Shown here: in pieces, positions 52,301 to 61,559 of the stretch
Position numbering within the stretch: position 1 is the first letter of the stretch
Layout: every line of letters starts with the position of its first letter
Assembly: GCA_007922225.1 (NCBI GenBank)
Contig: ML679959.1
Location: 26,836,216 to 26,900,215, forward strand
DNA: 64,000 nucleotides
Source: Emydura subglobosa
Lineage: Eukaryota > Chordata > Testudines > Chelidae
Reading direction: 5' to 3'
The notes under the pieces: generated by a model
Seen by the model: only the letters and a program-made list of their open reading frames with translations
Databases searched by the model: none
Told to the model about the DNA's origin: nothing
Made by a program: the position numbers and the translations under genes

Positions 52301-55300
52301 TCCCCCTCTCCTGACTGTACTGGGCACCACCCCCATTTCTTAAAAAGAGGGGGGCATGCATTGGACATGGAACTCTGAAGGAGAACTCAGCAACAGAGTT
52401 GGGGAACCTTTGTCTTAAAGCAAAAGCTATTGGCCTCATGTTGCAGATGCTGCTGCTACATCAGGTAAGTCAGTTCAAGGTTGGCCCTAAACCAAGAACA
52501 AAAGTGAACCAATTCCCAACGTGGACCATGCAGTTTTGCTGCACTTCACTGAACCAGCAAGTTGAGAACTCTATGGCAGGGATAGTCAACAGGTGGAATG
52601 CAGGCCAAATCCAGACTGCCAGATGCTTTTGAACAGACCCTGAAATCTTTTTAGTTATTTTTTTTATTACTATTTTCTTCTCTGGAGTCTGGACCTTGAC
52701 CAAGAAATTTGGACCTTGACTAAAAAGAATGGAGTATCCCTACTCTATGGCATTTGTCAGGATGACAAATTTTGCTGCTGGGTATAGAGAACCAGAAGCA
52801 TCCCATCTTGTGTCTATAAACAGTAACTATCTCAGCCTAAAGCCACGCAGCACAAAATAGCATATTTTATTTCAACTTTCTGATCATACAGCCAGCTATA
52901 GCAGTTTGTAAAGTCCCAGCTTGAACAGAAATTATACTCAGGTGCAGTCTACATTATCAACATCTACCATGCTGGAGGGCCCAGTTACAGCAGTGGGCTT
53001 CACAGACAGGATTATAACACAATTTGGTTTTATGCTATGAGACTGAACTACATTTTAATCATATACCCAAATAATATTAAACCCTGCAAAGACAAAGACT
53101 GTAATATGATTTGAGAACACAGTTTGGTCTCTCCTATACGGTAATAAACAAACCATGTTTTTGCTCTGTTTTGAAGGGTGACACCATCTTGGAAATATGT
53201 TCCTGGACAGATTTTTCAGTGTTTGATAGACTGGACATTAGAAACCAGAGGTAGATCCTTTCATTTTAGGTCAGAAGCACTTAAAGCAGTTACCATATGA
53301 CCAGAGCATGGAGGATTGTCTGAAAGTGGCTTCCTTCCTATTGGGAGTGGTATGGAAAACTAGAAAATGGGTTAAGATTTTTTAGACTGTCCTCCACTAA
53401 CTTCTACCCACCCCGCAACCTCTTGCTCCCCTCTCCTTAAAGACCTTTCTTCTGAAGAAGCTTAGCAGCACCCTAACAATGACCTCCAGAAGCAAGAGGG
53501 ACCTAGAAAAAAGACGGGAGTCAAACACTCTCTCATTTCTGTGGCTGCCCATGAATAGCAAAGGATCTGCTGCAGCCTTATGCACCAGGCTCTATGTATT
53601 CCATGATTCTACAGTCCCAGTTTACTACGGAATCCGCCCCTTGCCTCAGAATTATGCTCCAGAATCTAAGCTTTCATTTAAAGTTCCAGTCCTCACGGCT
53701 GTAAAGATCACTTTGAAAAAATGAAATCAGTATAACCAATGCAGCAAGTCTTAAATCTGTCAGCTTGAAACAATAACTCTGGGATGTATGAGCATAACAA
53801 AAAAGGAATTAGATTCAAGTTACTAAGGAATTAACAGTAAGAAAAATTCTAAGTCATTAGGTTCCTCTTTTGGTTTCAAAGGACCTGTGCAATGAGAAAT
53901 ACCCAAGAACTAGATGTGACAAATTAGAAAAATGTCTACTTTTCTTTTCTCTCTTTCTTTCTTTTTTTTTTTTAAATATTATGTGGCTTGGTTTCACTGT
54001 TCAATTTTTTATTGCTGCTGCCTGAGTGCATAGAGTTAAATCAAAAGAGGGTGTCAAAGGATTGTTAAAGAGTCAAGCAAGAAAGGAAAAACAATGAGAA
54101 AGATAAGAGCTTCAGGTACAAAGCATCGGGTGTTAAGATAACAATGGTTGGGCCATCAACTGGTGGGAGGGGAGGACATCTAGATGGCTCCATTCAAGGT
54201 AGGGTTTGTTTTCCCCCTTTCCACGGCTGAGCCTAACATCAAAGAGTACACTAAAACCTTAAAGAAACTAGCATACAGAAAGAAGGAGAGGGGGAAAGGC
54301 AGGACAGACAGGACAGAACAGAAAGAAAGACAGGACAGAAAGGGGTTGAGTGAGTGAAAGAGAGAGAGCGAGCACTCTACAAAAGTCAGGCCTTGGGCCT
54401 AAGACCCCAAGAAGGGAAAATGGTACAGCTAGTCCAGTAACAGTGACACTAAAGGTGAATTAAAAATAATTATTGATCTATCAAGGCTGAGATGATATTT
54501 AATATTCTAGGAATAAACACCCACACAATAAGATCAGTGAATGGCAACAGTGCCTGAGCAACGCCCAAACAATGAGTCAATAAATAAGTAGCTGTTGATA
54601 TGCTTTAGAGAAGAACTGCTGAGCCTGAAAAAGCATCAGTGCGAAATGAGTAGGGCTCATTTCCCACTAGAGGGGAAAATATCTAGCTGTGCATGGAAAA
54701 AAGTTATAGCTGATGACATTTTTTTTTGAGATTTCAAAACTGAAAGTTTTGTAACACGTTTACTTTCTTTAAGCCAGCTCTAGTAATAGTGAACACAAGC
54801 CAAAGAGGGCAGTTCCCCAAAAGACTAAGGGACTGTCACAACAATTGTATTTAAAAATTCAATATTTCCATTACTAAATGTCATTTAAGATACTTGTAAT
54901 ATTTTCAGTTCTAATTTTCACTTTTGTTATTAACTTTTGCACTTGGCACAGCTTGAACAGTGAAAGGAGGCTCGTATGTTTATGTTTAATTTCCAGTCAA
55001 AGTCACTTACTCCTTCTCATGAACTAGCAAAAGTATTCTAATGTTTGGGCTGCAAACACCGCAGAGGTGCATTTTAAAAGATTCACAAATGAATTTATTT
55101 TCACTGATTATCAATCTTATGATTTAGGTTTAGTTTTCATACAAAGCATCTGTTTTGAGACTAAAACACATCACCCATTACTCATACACTAAACATACTT
55201 GAGGAACGAATCAAACACTCTGAAATATACGAACTTTAATCCAAGAATACTTCGTTTCCCATTTTTGTATTAGCAATTGTCTTCTTTTGTTACTTACTAA

Positions 55301-58300
55301 AATTCCACTGTATTCCTAAAACACAGCTGCAAGCTTAAATTAATTCATTGCTGCTAACTGAATAAATGCCAAAGTGAATTTTAAACGCCTCATTATTCGC
55401 TTTAGTGCATTATTAATTATGATGAGGTAATAAGCTTTTGATTAGAGAGTTTAACTTTTTATAGCTTCCATTATCACAGTACTGAGCAGGTACAAGTAGT
55501 TACCTTTCAAACCACCAGTGTCACAGCCACTTGTCTAGATAGCCACCTAGGATCTAGGTAGCACCTCAGGAGCATCTGAATACAGTCTATTTTAAAGATT
55601 TCATCATTACTGATGAAATCTTTAATAGAATGAAATAGCAATGTTGACAAATTTTTAAGTTGTACACCCAACCTCCTCTTTACTGCCTGTATATAGGCCT
55701 ATTTCCCACACCTCTAGTCCACTGCAATATTGTGCGCCTGCAAACTGAGACATGACAAGCTCTTTGTTCACAAAGAAGGTAGCTGGAGCAGTAGCTCTCT
55801 GAAACACTCTGCTCCATCCTTTTCTGCACTGTGGAGAGTAAAGAACTCAGATTTCACTAAGTCTCACTTTGCATGCACGGGCAGTATCACAGACTGGAAT
55901 AGGGTCCTGAAATACAAGACAGATAGGTAGCAGTTGCCTTTGTGAAAGGCCTGATAGATAGTTACAACTTAATGAATGTAACAGTTTGGTTCTGGTTTAC
56001 AAAAAGTTTTATGGATTGGCAAGGTTTCCCATCTGCAAATGGATGTAGTTCACAATATACTGTCAATACATCTTCCACGAGAAAGCTGAGCAAAGAGCAA
56101 GGCTTCCTGACTCATGGAAGGTGTGCGATACATCCATAGCCCGTTTTCCATGGAGATCCAAACGCTGATCCCACACAGAAGCACTGACAAGAAAAACTTA
56201 TTTAAGAAGATCACAAACTAGAGCTGAATTATAAATTTAAACTCTACAAATGACTGTATTTGAAAGAGACATTTGAGTGAACTATTAAGTCAACCCAAAC
56301 TTTTTCAAAAGGTACAAAAAGCAGCACTACATGGCTTTATTTAGTAAGTGACATTTCACCACACAACAATGATGAGAACTGTGCTGTATTTTCATAAAGC
56401 ACATACCTGTCTGCTGTTGGATTCCCCACCTGGTCCACCTCGTCCTGAACTGTCGAGCTCCATTCTGTTGAAGACTTCTGTTCATTTTGGGGAAGTACTG
56501 CTTTCTCTCTTCTTTCTTATTCAGTTTAATTATATCATCTGCAAAAGTAAAGCTTTTTTGATACACTTTAGACTTAAGTATTTTAAGTAGCAATAAAATC
56601 TTAGTCGTTTTGAGTTAAGCCTTGTAGCCCTTACTCAGGCGAATTCCCAGAGTCAATCTCTTTAGGAATAATTCTCAATGGGAGAGTAAAGATGGAGCCA
56701 GGGCTACTCAATTGGCCCTTCAGATTTATTGGTGGGGATGTCGCTTGCAACTCATTATCCTTTTCAGTATTTCTCTTGCATTAGGTTCTCTAAGACCAAT
56801 AATGAAAATTAAGCTATCCAGCAGAGTCAGCAGTTCATAGTGCTCAGTGAGTGTACAACGCAGAAAAACTGGTGCCAATTATATTTTCATTCTTTACATT
56901 GGTAAATTAGTATTATAGCCAATTGGCACTGCTGTATTCAGTATAGATATATGAATTTGACATTTGTTCCATTTTAAGAGGCAACAGTATTAAAAAAAAA
57001 AAAGCCTTACTATGGGCTTTAGGACATTATTCTCATGCTACTATTTTAATAATTTCAATTAAACTTTCACATAAAACAATAGCCTCATATACAATCTTGC
57101 AAATACTCCTGTGCTATAGACTGCTTCCTTTGTGAGTGCATTATATATATATTTGCAGCAGCTAATAAAGTAATCCAACTTCTGGAGAGCCTTTAATAGC
57201 TGAAAACAGATCAAGCATAACATTTTTGGGTTGACTGCATGGAGGACCCAGAAGAATCTGCTTCTCAAAAAAAAATCTGTTTCAAATGAAGTGTCTGGGA
57301 ACACAGCACAATCAATCATATAAAGTCAGAAAATACCAAACAATGTTCCAAAAATATTACTTCTACAACACTGCCTGTTCAATATGTTTTATGCTACATA
57401 TGTTACAATATATAATATTATAAGCACATATTTAATCAGAAAAAGATGAGGTAATATGACATTCATACAAAGCAGCCAAGTTATCACTAGAATTTTAAGC
57501 TTTCAAACATTTATTTAGTCCATCTTAAACATATTTTAAAGCAGATGACCACCTTCCATATCATTTTGGAAAATTAAAGGTTAAAAAGATGACATATTAG
57601 ACTGCAGATCCACTGACAGCTCAAGAATACTTCTGAAAACAGAGAGACTAGGTGGGTGAGGTAGTATCTTTTATTGGACCAATTTCTGTTGGTGAAAGAG
57701 ACAAGCTTTCAAGCGCCATAGAGCTCTTCTTCAAAAATCATAAACTCAGGCCTTGTTTACACTTACAGCACTGCAGTGGTGCAGTTCCGCCGCTGTAGCT
57801 CTTAGTGAAGATGCTACCTATGCCAACGGGAGAGCTTCTACTGTTGGTGATATTCCACATCTCCGAGAGAGAAGAAGCCCTCTGTCTACACCAGACCTCA
57901 GGCCAGGTCTACACTACAGACCTATGTCAGTATAACTATGGCACTTAGGGATGTGAAAAATCCACAAGGTAGGTAGTTATACCAACCTTTGTGGAAGAAC
58001 CCAAACTCGGGGGTCCTTACTTATACGTCCGTTGCCCAGCGGATAGTCCAAATAAGCCAGACAGCAGGTTAACAAAGTCAAGAGTTTATTCTTTACGTAA
58101 AGAAGGTGGTCCCTATATGCTAGGGGCGACCTTAAAAGCTTTTAGAAATGTATGTTTATAGCCTTACACAAACAAGTTTATTTACGTCACAGTTTTTATG
58201 GCAATACATACTAAAAACTACTTATTTAGGAATATTTTGGCCTAGTACTTTTCCACTGTCCCTATCTAAGTTACAAGGTCTTCCTCCGCATTCCATCCCT

Positions 58301-60211
58301 GCCGGCGCCCAGGCCTCATAACTATCTTGTTACTGCTAAACATTCTAAGACTAAACATCTGCTAGAAAGGCATATTCCACCTCAGGCTTTTGCAGCCATT
58401 CCTACAGACCAGTTCTTATAAGAAACAGAGACTCCATCTTCTTTTCCCTCCACACCTTAACCCACCATATAGACAGCACTATGTTGATGGGAGACCTCCA
58501 CCCATCAACATAGCTACTGCCTCTCAGAAAGGTGGATTAAATATCCATGGATTCTCAAACTGGGGGGTCATGATCCCTCTGGAGGTCACAAGGCTATTAC
58601 GGGGGGGTCGCAAGTTGTCAGCCCCCACGCATGCTGGTAAGGGTGGCATGTCACAGGAGAGGGTCATCACTTTTGGAGTCATCATCACAGACTGAAATAT
58701 TTTCAAAGGGGGTCCCAGCAAAAAAAAGTTTGAGAACCCCTCATCTATACCAACAGGAGAGTTCTTTGCTGTCAATGTAGGAGCATCTTCACCTAAGCAC
58801 TACAGCTGAACCAATGCAACATTTTAAATGTAGACCTGTTCTCAATAGAGACGCAGGTTTTATGTCTCATTACAACAAGCTCTAACCCCCTAACTGCTTC
58901 ATTCATTCTATGACTGCAGAAGTGTTAAATGCCCACTTTATTTTTAATGGTTTCTTGCAACGTGTTAACTCTTACCAATCAGTTCCACCTACTTCCTTTG
59001 ATGTGCAATAAAACTGGGCAAGTTGTAGCCACCCTCATATTTTAAGGTGACCAGCAATGAAAAAAATAGCATGAAGTTGTCCCCCCCTCCCCCAAGAAAA
59101 ATCTTTTACAATAGAAAGTGAGGTCTTATTTTCCCCAGATTATTGGAAGACTTGAGGATAGGACATCTAACAGGATTAAGACCTTACAGATCCAAAGTAA
59201 AATTGAATTGAGAAGAGATATGATTTGTTTAGGCGGAGTGTTTAAACTCAGCTGTTTCGGTTAACCCGAGTTAACTCCCTAACCCAAGAAAACAAAAAAA
59301 GCTCACTTAGCTAAAGCCATGATACCCTGGCCACTTCAGTGATGACCCCACCCGCATTGCTGAGACTCTGCCAATGGGTCAAGTAGCAGAAACAGGCAGG
59401 GCTGGCCAGTACCAAGTGCAGAGGTGAGAGAGCCAAGCAGCAACTTTTCTTTTTAGGGGAACAAGGCCAGGGCTTTACATATGAGAAAGCAGCAAAAAAA
59501 ATGGGGGGGGGACTCCACAACCCCGACTAGTTGTGCCGGGCCCAGTCCTCTCCCTGAGTGCCCTCGTTTGCAGTGAGGACCATCCCAGGCCCGGCCAGGC
59601 CTTCTTCCCTTGGGGGGGGGAGGGGTAGAACAGGTCTTGATCAGACCCCCCCAGCCTCAGCAGAGTGGGGCCCAGCTGGCCCCCTCCCCACTGAGACAAC
59701 GAGCCTCGCCCCTCCCCCACCGCCTGTGCAATGGGTCCGTACCTGAGGCCCGACTCCGAGGCCCCGCCCACAAAGGGGAGGGGCAGGCTGGGGATGGGGA
59801 GGTGCCCCGCCTCCACGAAGAGGACCGTCTCGGACTGGAGCCGCCCCCCCCCTCGCAATAGGGAGGCCCAATCCCGTGGAGCCGCTCACCGAGCCAGGCC
59901 CAGCGGCCCCCCCCCGGTCTCCGGAGCCGGGTGCCCTTCCCCCGTCACCCACTGTCCAGTCCGCGTACCCCGCCCCCGTTCCCGCCGCACCGCCCGCGAG
60001 ACCCACAGATGGTCTGGTCCGAACGAACCCTCCCCCCCCCCCCGGCCCTAGCACTTGGTTCGGCCCGCGCCCCCAACGCGGCCGGGCAGCCCGTCCCGCG
60101 GCTCGCCTCACCCAGCGACATGTCGATCTTCTCCAGGCTCTCGCTGCTGCCGCTCCGGGCAGCCGCCGCGGAGAAGCCCAAAGGGGTCGCCCCGACACGG
60201 AACCCGTTCAT
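40282..60211 (-). CDS. FYTTD1: FYTTD1 (UIF) mRNA-export adaptor, complete nine-exon gene
   Basis: The coding sequence is the minus-strand join of 60211-60112, 56538-56407, 51581-51436, 50060-49948, 45668-45572, 44047-43983, 42970-42896, 41969-41843 and 40377-40282. That is 951 bases, 316 residues plus a TAG stop, close to the 318 residues of human FYTTD1. Every junction has GT donor and AG acceptor and the frame is kept throughout. The N-terminus carries the UAP56-binding motif (KIDMSLDDIIKLN, about residues 29-41). The middle has a basic stretch ([11 protein letters not shown]) followed by [10 protein letters not shown], and the C-terminus has [11 protein letters not shown] and [14 protein letters not shown], all hallmarks of this family. 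Known role of the family: a nuclear adaptor that binds the helicase UAP56/DDX39B and hands mRNA to NXF1 for export. The start was chosen for homology of the N-terminus and a G at -3. It lies directly upstream of LRCH3 on the same strand, as in human. Confidence 0.96.
41640..41730 (+). repeat. MIR SINE core
   Basis: In FYTTD1 intron 8: aaacagatgggaaaagtag, gcacagaggtgaagtac, ttgtccagagttacacag, then caaatggcaaaactgg. These follow the MIR core order. Confidence 0.65.
41843..41969 (-). CDS. FYTTD1: FYTTD1 coding exon 8
   Basis: Acceptor CTTTCAG, donor GTAAAA. Encodes [20 protein letters not shown], an acidic/basic linker, then [16 protein letters not shown]. Matches the human C-terminal region; ends in phase 0. 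Confidence 0.95.
42753..42840. mobile_element. Very short MITE with 5-bp duplication
   Basis: 88 bases in FYTTD1 intron 7 (between exons 7 and 8). Ends GGGCCTGATCTTGCAAA and TTTGCTAGACGGGGCCC are inverted (13 of 17). AGAAA flanks both sides (42748-42752, 42841-42845). Related by its ends to 44857-44968. Superfamily uncertain. Confidence 0.5.
42896..42970 (-). CDS. FYTTD1: FYTTD1 coding exon 7
   Basis: Acceptor AAACTAG, donor GTGAGT. Encodes [20 protein letters not shown] followed by IPSP and two bases of a Val codon. The conserved core is nearly identical to human. Confidence 0.95.
43983..44047 (-). CDS. FYTTD1: FYTTD1 coding exon 6
   Basis: Acceptor TTTTCAG, donor GTAAGT. Encodes [20 protein letters not shown], then Arg and two bases of a Gln codon. 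It corresponds to the human VQAQLNTEQLLDDVVAKRTR segment. Confidence 0.93.
44515..44760. mobile_element. hAT-like MITE
   Basis: In FYTTD1 intron 5 (between exons 5 and 6). Starts near gaagtggtccccaaattttt and ends near cccagtttggagacttct, an imperfect inversion. Interior GC-rich with a C run at about 44720-44738. Three overlapping plus-strand frames through it are not genes. Confidence 0.5.
44857..44968. mobile_element. Short MITE, GCCCTAATCCTGCA ends
   Basis: 112 bases with ends GCCCTAATCCTGCA and TGCAGGGTTAGGGC (13 of 14 inverted). No duplication visible. Same style of end as 42753-42840. Confidence 0.5.
45572..45668 (-). CDS. FYTTD1: FYTTD1 coding exon 5
   Basis: Acceptor GTTACAG, donor GTACAA (non-consensus at +4 to +6). 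The first base completes the Arg codon from exon 4. Encodes [17 protein letters not shown], then [14 protein letters not shown], almost identical to human NNIP...GNKLN...[12 protein letters not shown]. Confidence 0.95.
46564..46854 (+). pseudogene. Harbinger Myb/SANT-like accessory gene, truncated
   Basis: Frame reads [57 protein letters not shown] and [15 protein letters not shown]. This is the trihelix/Myb_DNA-bind_4 type domain of the Harbinger accessory protein that helps the transposase bind ends and enter the nucleus. The frame is open upstream to an ATG at 46522, but the ATG at 46564 gives the canonical start. The protein stops after 96 residues, where the usual C-terminal extension is lost. 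Confidence 0.75.
46860..47560 (-). pseudogene. Harbinger DDE transposase, broken
   Basis: Minus-strand translation shows [54 protein letters not shown] and DGTHIPIL. These are the N-terminal half and first catalytic Asp of a PIF/Harbinger nuclease. TGA, TAG and TGA stops interrupt it (for instance the Trp before KLATQD is TAG), and the rest of the DDE core is missing. The upstream part (47551-47270) reads through a stretch with [19 protein letters not shown]. Confidence 0.75.
48415..48590 (+). repeat. MIR-like SINE
   Basis: aggggaaatggagattcagt, aagggttaagtggcttgcct, then cttgcgcctctctgcaatgt: a MIR core plus tail order in FYTTD1 intron 4. Degenerate. Confidence 0.55.
49300..49445 (+). mobile_element. 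CR1-like LINE 3' fragment
   Basis: Sense-orientation counterpart of 15790-16100: ctgccaggagctgggattgg, then gttctgttcattccctctga, then tcagaagacaggatgctagg and ctagacggaccattgcc. In FYTTD1 intron 4. Confidence 0.65.
49948..50060 (-). CDS. FYTTD1: FYTTD1 coding exon 4
   Basis: Acceptor TTGTAAAG after a T-rich tract, donor GTGAGA. Encodes [15 protein letters not shown] and then a fast-evolving stretch ending RRPVPLNR plus two bases. The YPVLKRK core matches the human FPVLKRK; the rest is the most divergent exon of the gene. It has no Met-initiated ORF of its own and was found by splicing logic. Confidence 0.92.
51436..51581 (-). CDS. FYTTD1: FYTTD1 coding exon 3
   Basis: Acceptor TTGTAG, donor GTAGGA. 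Encodes [28 protein letters not shown] and [14 protein letters not shown]. The Arg/Lys-rich block and the GLAARK segment are the best conserved part of the family; the basic block is plausibly RNA-binding (inference). Ends in phase 0. Confidence 0.96.
51735..52400. repeat. GC-rich repeat-like block in FYTTD1 intron 2
   Basis: GC content rises sharply between about 51735 and 52400 against an AT-rich surrounding intron. It ends in gttggggaacctttgtctt, which resembles a hAT-type end. No paired left end found. Overlapping frames on both strands are compositional. Confidence 0.3.
52577..52742. mobile_element. hAT MITE with perfect 8-bp duplication
   Basis: 166 bases with ends CAGGGATAGTC and GGAGTATCCCTA (inverted), flanked exactly by CTCTATGG (52569-52576 and 52743-52750). 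In FYTTD1 intron 2. Same family as the fragments at 31813-31890 and 31952-32319. Confidence 0.85.
53941..53974 (+). repeat. Pyrimidine tract
   Basis: Runs of (CTTT)n-like and T in the intron; low complexity. Confidence 0.7.
54275..54375 (+). repeat. Purine-rich GGACAGA-type low-complexity repeat
   Basis: Irregular repeats of the ggacaga/gaaaga type, then a gagagag run. A short expandable tract. Confidence 0.7.
55592..55625. repeat. Perfect 15-bp-arm hairpin, 4-base loop
   Basis: TTAAAGATTTCATCA, loop TTAC, TGATGAAATCTTTAA. All 15 pairs are perfect. In FYTTD1 intron 2, far from an exon. Could be a MITE remnant or a chance palindrome; nothing shows it is transcribed on its own. Confidence 0.85.
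56407..56538 (-). CDS. FYTTD1: FYTTD1 coding exon 2
   Basis: Acceptor TTTTGCAG, donor GTATGT, phase 1 at both ends. It completes the UAP56-binding motif ([10 protein letters not shown]) and continues with [16 protein letters not shown] and TRWGIQQQT, matching the human FPRLNRRLLQQSGAQQF region. Confidence 0.95.
57640..57740. mobile_element. Penelope-like tail fragment
   Basis: The stretch ggtagtatcttttattggac, then caatttctgttggtgaaag and gacaagctttcaagc is a tail sequence that recurs in reptiles beside Penelope-like elements. Assignment from pattern recognition only. Confidence 0.45.
57990..58454 (-). mobile_element. Solo LTR of an endogenous retrovirus, minus orientation
   Basis: 465 bases starting TGTGGAAG and ending CCTCCACA on the plus strand, flanked by a 4-bp duplication CCTT (57986-57989, 58455-58458). 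On the minus strand it has a TATAAA-like box near 58160 and AATAAA near 58090, giving the U3-R-U5 direction. It splits a MITE, so it is younger than that MITE. Different family from the LTR at 23682. Confidence 0.8.
58540..58745. mobile_element. hAT-type MITE
   Basis: Left CATGGATTCTCAAACTGGG, right AAAGTTTGAGAACCCCTC: the short hAT inverted ends. No clean 8-bp duplication. Interior has two G runs. Inserted in the nested MITE. Confidence 0.6.
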
Positions 60212-60390
60212 GGCTGAAGTGAGAGCCGCCTCCCCTACCAGTCCCTGACCGAGCCAACGACCGCCCACTCTGCGCATGCGCGGTAACATCCTCTCGGCCT
60301 CCTCCGGCTGAAGCGCTGAACCAGCAGACTGTGCGGGGGGCGCTCAGCTGGCTCTCGCGCGACTAGATAGGCGCATGCGCATTCGATAAT
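59500..60390 (-). promoter_or_regulatory. FYTTD1: FYTTD1 CpG-island promoter with NRF1-type sites
   Basis: GC- and CpG-dense segment around FYTTD1 exon 1 in an otherwise AT-rich neighbourhood, with no TATA box evident. Two palindromic GCGCATGCGC motifs, the NRF1 consensus, occur at about 60271-60281 and 60371-60380, just upstream of the start codon. Consistent with a housekeeping promoter. Transcription start position is not visible. Reading frames on both strands here are long only because of base composition. Confidence 0.8.
60112..60211 (-). CDS. FYTTD1: FYTTD1 coding exon 1
   Basis: Encodes residues 1-33 plus the first base of codon 34, beginning [13 protein letters not shown] and ending EKIDMSL. 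The donor is GTGAGG immediately after CTGG (phase 1). The segment between the initiator and SSESLEKID is Ala/Gly/Ser-rich and differs from human, while the UAP56-binding motif starting at KIDMSL is conserved. The exon lies inside a CpG island. Confidence 0.95.
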
Positions 60391-60904
60391 TCGCCACACT
60401 GCAGGCCTCACTTGTGCGCATGTGTGAAGGAGGGGTCAATGATGAAGTATAGCTTTCTCCGGGAAAGAGGCCTGTAGTCTCAGCCTCAGGGTGCCCCCTA
60501 TGGGTCAGGAGGAGCCTGTCCAGCACAAAGCAGCGACTGCCCCAAGCGTCCCTGTGCAAATGCCCCAAACAGTGAATGATTAAATAGCGCCAATCACACC
60601 TTTGCTTACAACTAAAGCCCTCCTTGCTTCAGTGCAATTACTGCTGCATGTGATTAAACTGCCTAAACACCATGGGCCCGTGCCCCTCTGCCCTTCCTAC
60701 TAAATACTCCTGTGCACATATCCTTGTGTGGCCAATTAAGTGCCCTAAGACTCAGCTAAATACCCTCCTGGAAATAACCCCATGCACTACTAGATATAGC
60801 CACCTGTGCGTGCATGCAAATACTATATATCCCCATTGCTCTCTATCAAGATGTATTGATCTTAAACTAATGCACCTTTAATTAAATATGAATTATCCTC
60901 ATGA

Positions 60905-60985
60905 AAATAGGCATTTGTCTAGTGGTTAGGTTACAGGACTCTGGGACTGAAGGTACCTGGATTCTATTCCATATTACAGCTTCAA
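60905..60985 (+). repeat. tRNA-derived SINE head, MIR-like
   Basis: ttgtctagtggttaggttac, then ctctgggactgaaggtacc and a tggattctattcc B-box-like segment. Single fragment. The flank 60390-60905 shows nothing else. Confidence 0.5.
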
Positions 60986-61061
60986 CTTCCAGCCATTGGA
61001 TCACATGATTCTAGATTATAACCTTGCTAGATTGAGGAGCTCGTTATTAAATATTTGTTTC

Positions 61062-61555
61062 CCAGGCCTGCCGACAGCAATTCCGGGCCCCTGGGCAGAA
61101 TAGTCAATGCCCACCCCAAAAGGGATGGCTGAGGTTTACGACTATGGGCAGTGGCACCAGTGGGTGAAGCTTCCCTAAGCCTTGGGGAGGCTGCTCCTCT
61201 TTCCACCTCTTCTGCCCGAGCCCCTTCAGCTCGCTCTCTTCCACACACACCCTTCCCCCAGGTAGCAAGCGAGGGCATAAGGGCTGAAAGGGAAGGAGGG
61301 ACACACATGGCGAGCAACGATGCGGTGGCTGAGCAGGGAGCCAGGATATGGGGGAAGAAGGGACTCAGCAAGCAGCAGGGCTGGGCGGGTCCTGCAGCAG
61401 AGTAGGGGTGGAGTGTGGGAAGGGCTACAGGCGGAAGGGGCAGGACAGGAAGCCTCCCCAGAATTCCCAAGGGGAAGCTTTATCTGAGGTCCAGGCCCTT
61501 TTAAATCACCGGCCCCCTGGACAATTGCACTCTGTGCCCTCCTCCCCCAATCAGT
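61062..61555. mobile_element. GC-rich MITE-like element
   Basis: Starts with caggcctgccgacagcaatt, near cgggcccctgggcag, and ends near caccggccccctggacaatt followed by ctctgtgccctcc. The ends share an inverted cccctgg theme and the block is distinctly GC-rich. Family not assigned; many overlapping frames, none a gene. Confidence 0.4.
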
Positions 61556-61559
61556 GTGC

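Larger units (their letters stand above)
57747..58838. mobile_element. Nested MITE pair (outer element split by inner ones)
   Basis: The outer ends CAGGCCTTGTTTACACTTAC and the reversed right end beginning AACAGGTCTACATTT (left about 57747, right about 58838) pair, and their interiors match over about 80 bases each (gatgctacctatgccaacg versus its complement near 58747-58820). A second MITE (from about 57902, AGGCCAGGTCTACACTAC, to about 58535) sits in it. That second one is itself split by the LTR at 57990-58454, and a hAT MITE follows at 58540-58745. Confidence 0.6.

Noticed and set aside
51735..52400. GC-rich intronic block as an extra CpG-island promoter
   Set aside because: CpG is not strikingly enriched and it ends in a transposon-like sequence; more likely repeat-derived.
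59641..60198. 185-codon minus-strand frame in the FYTTD1 CpG island
   Set aside because: Out of frame with the validated exon 1; Gly/Arg/Pro-rich low-complexity translation typical of GC-rich DNA.
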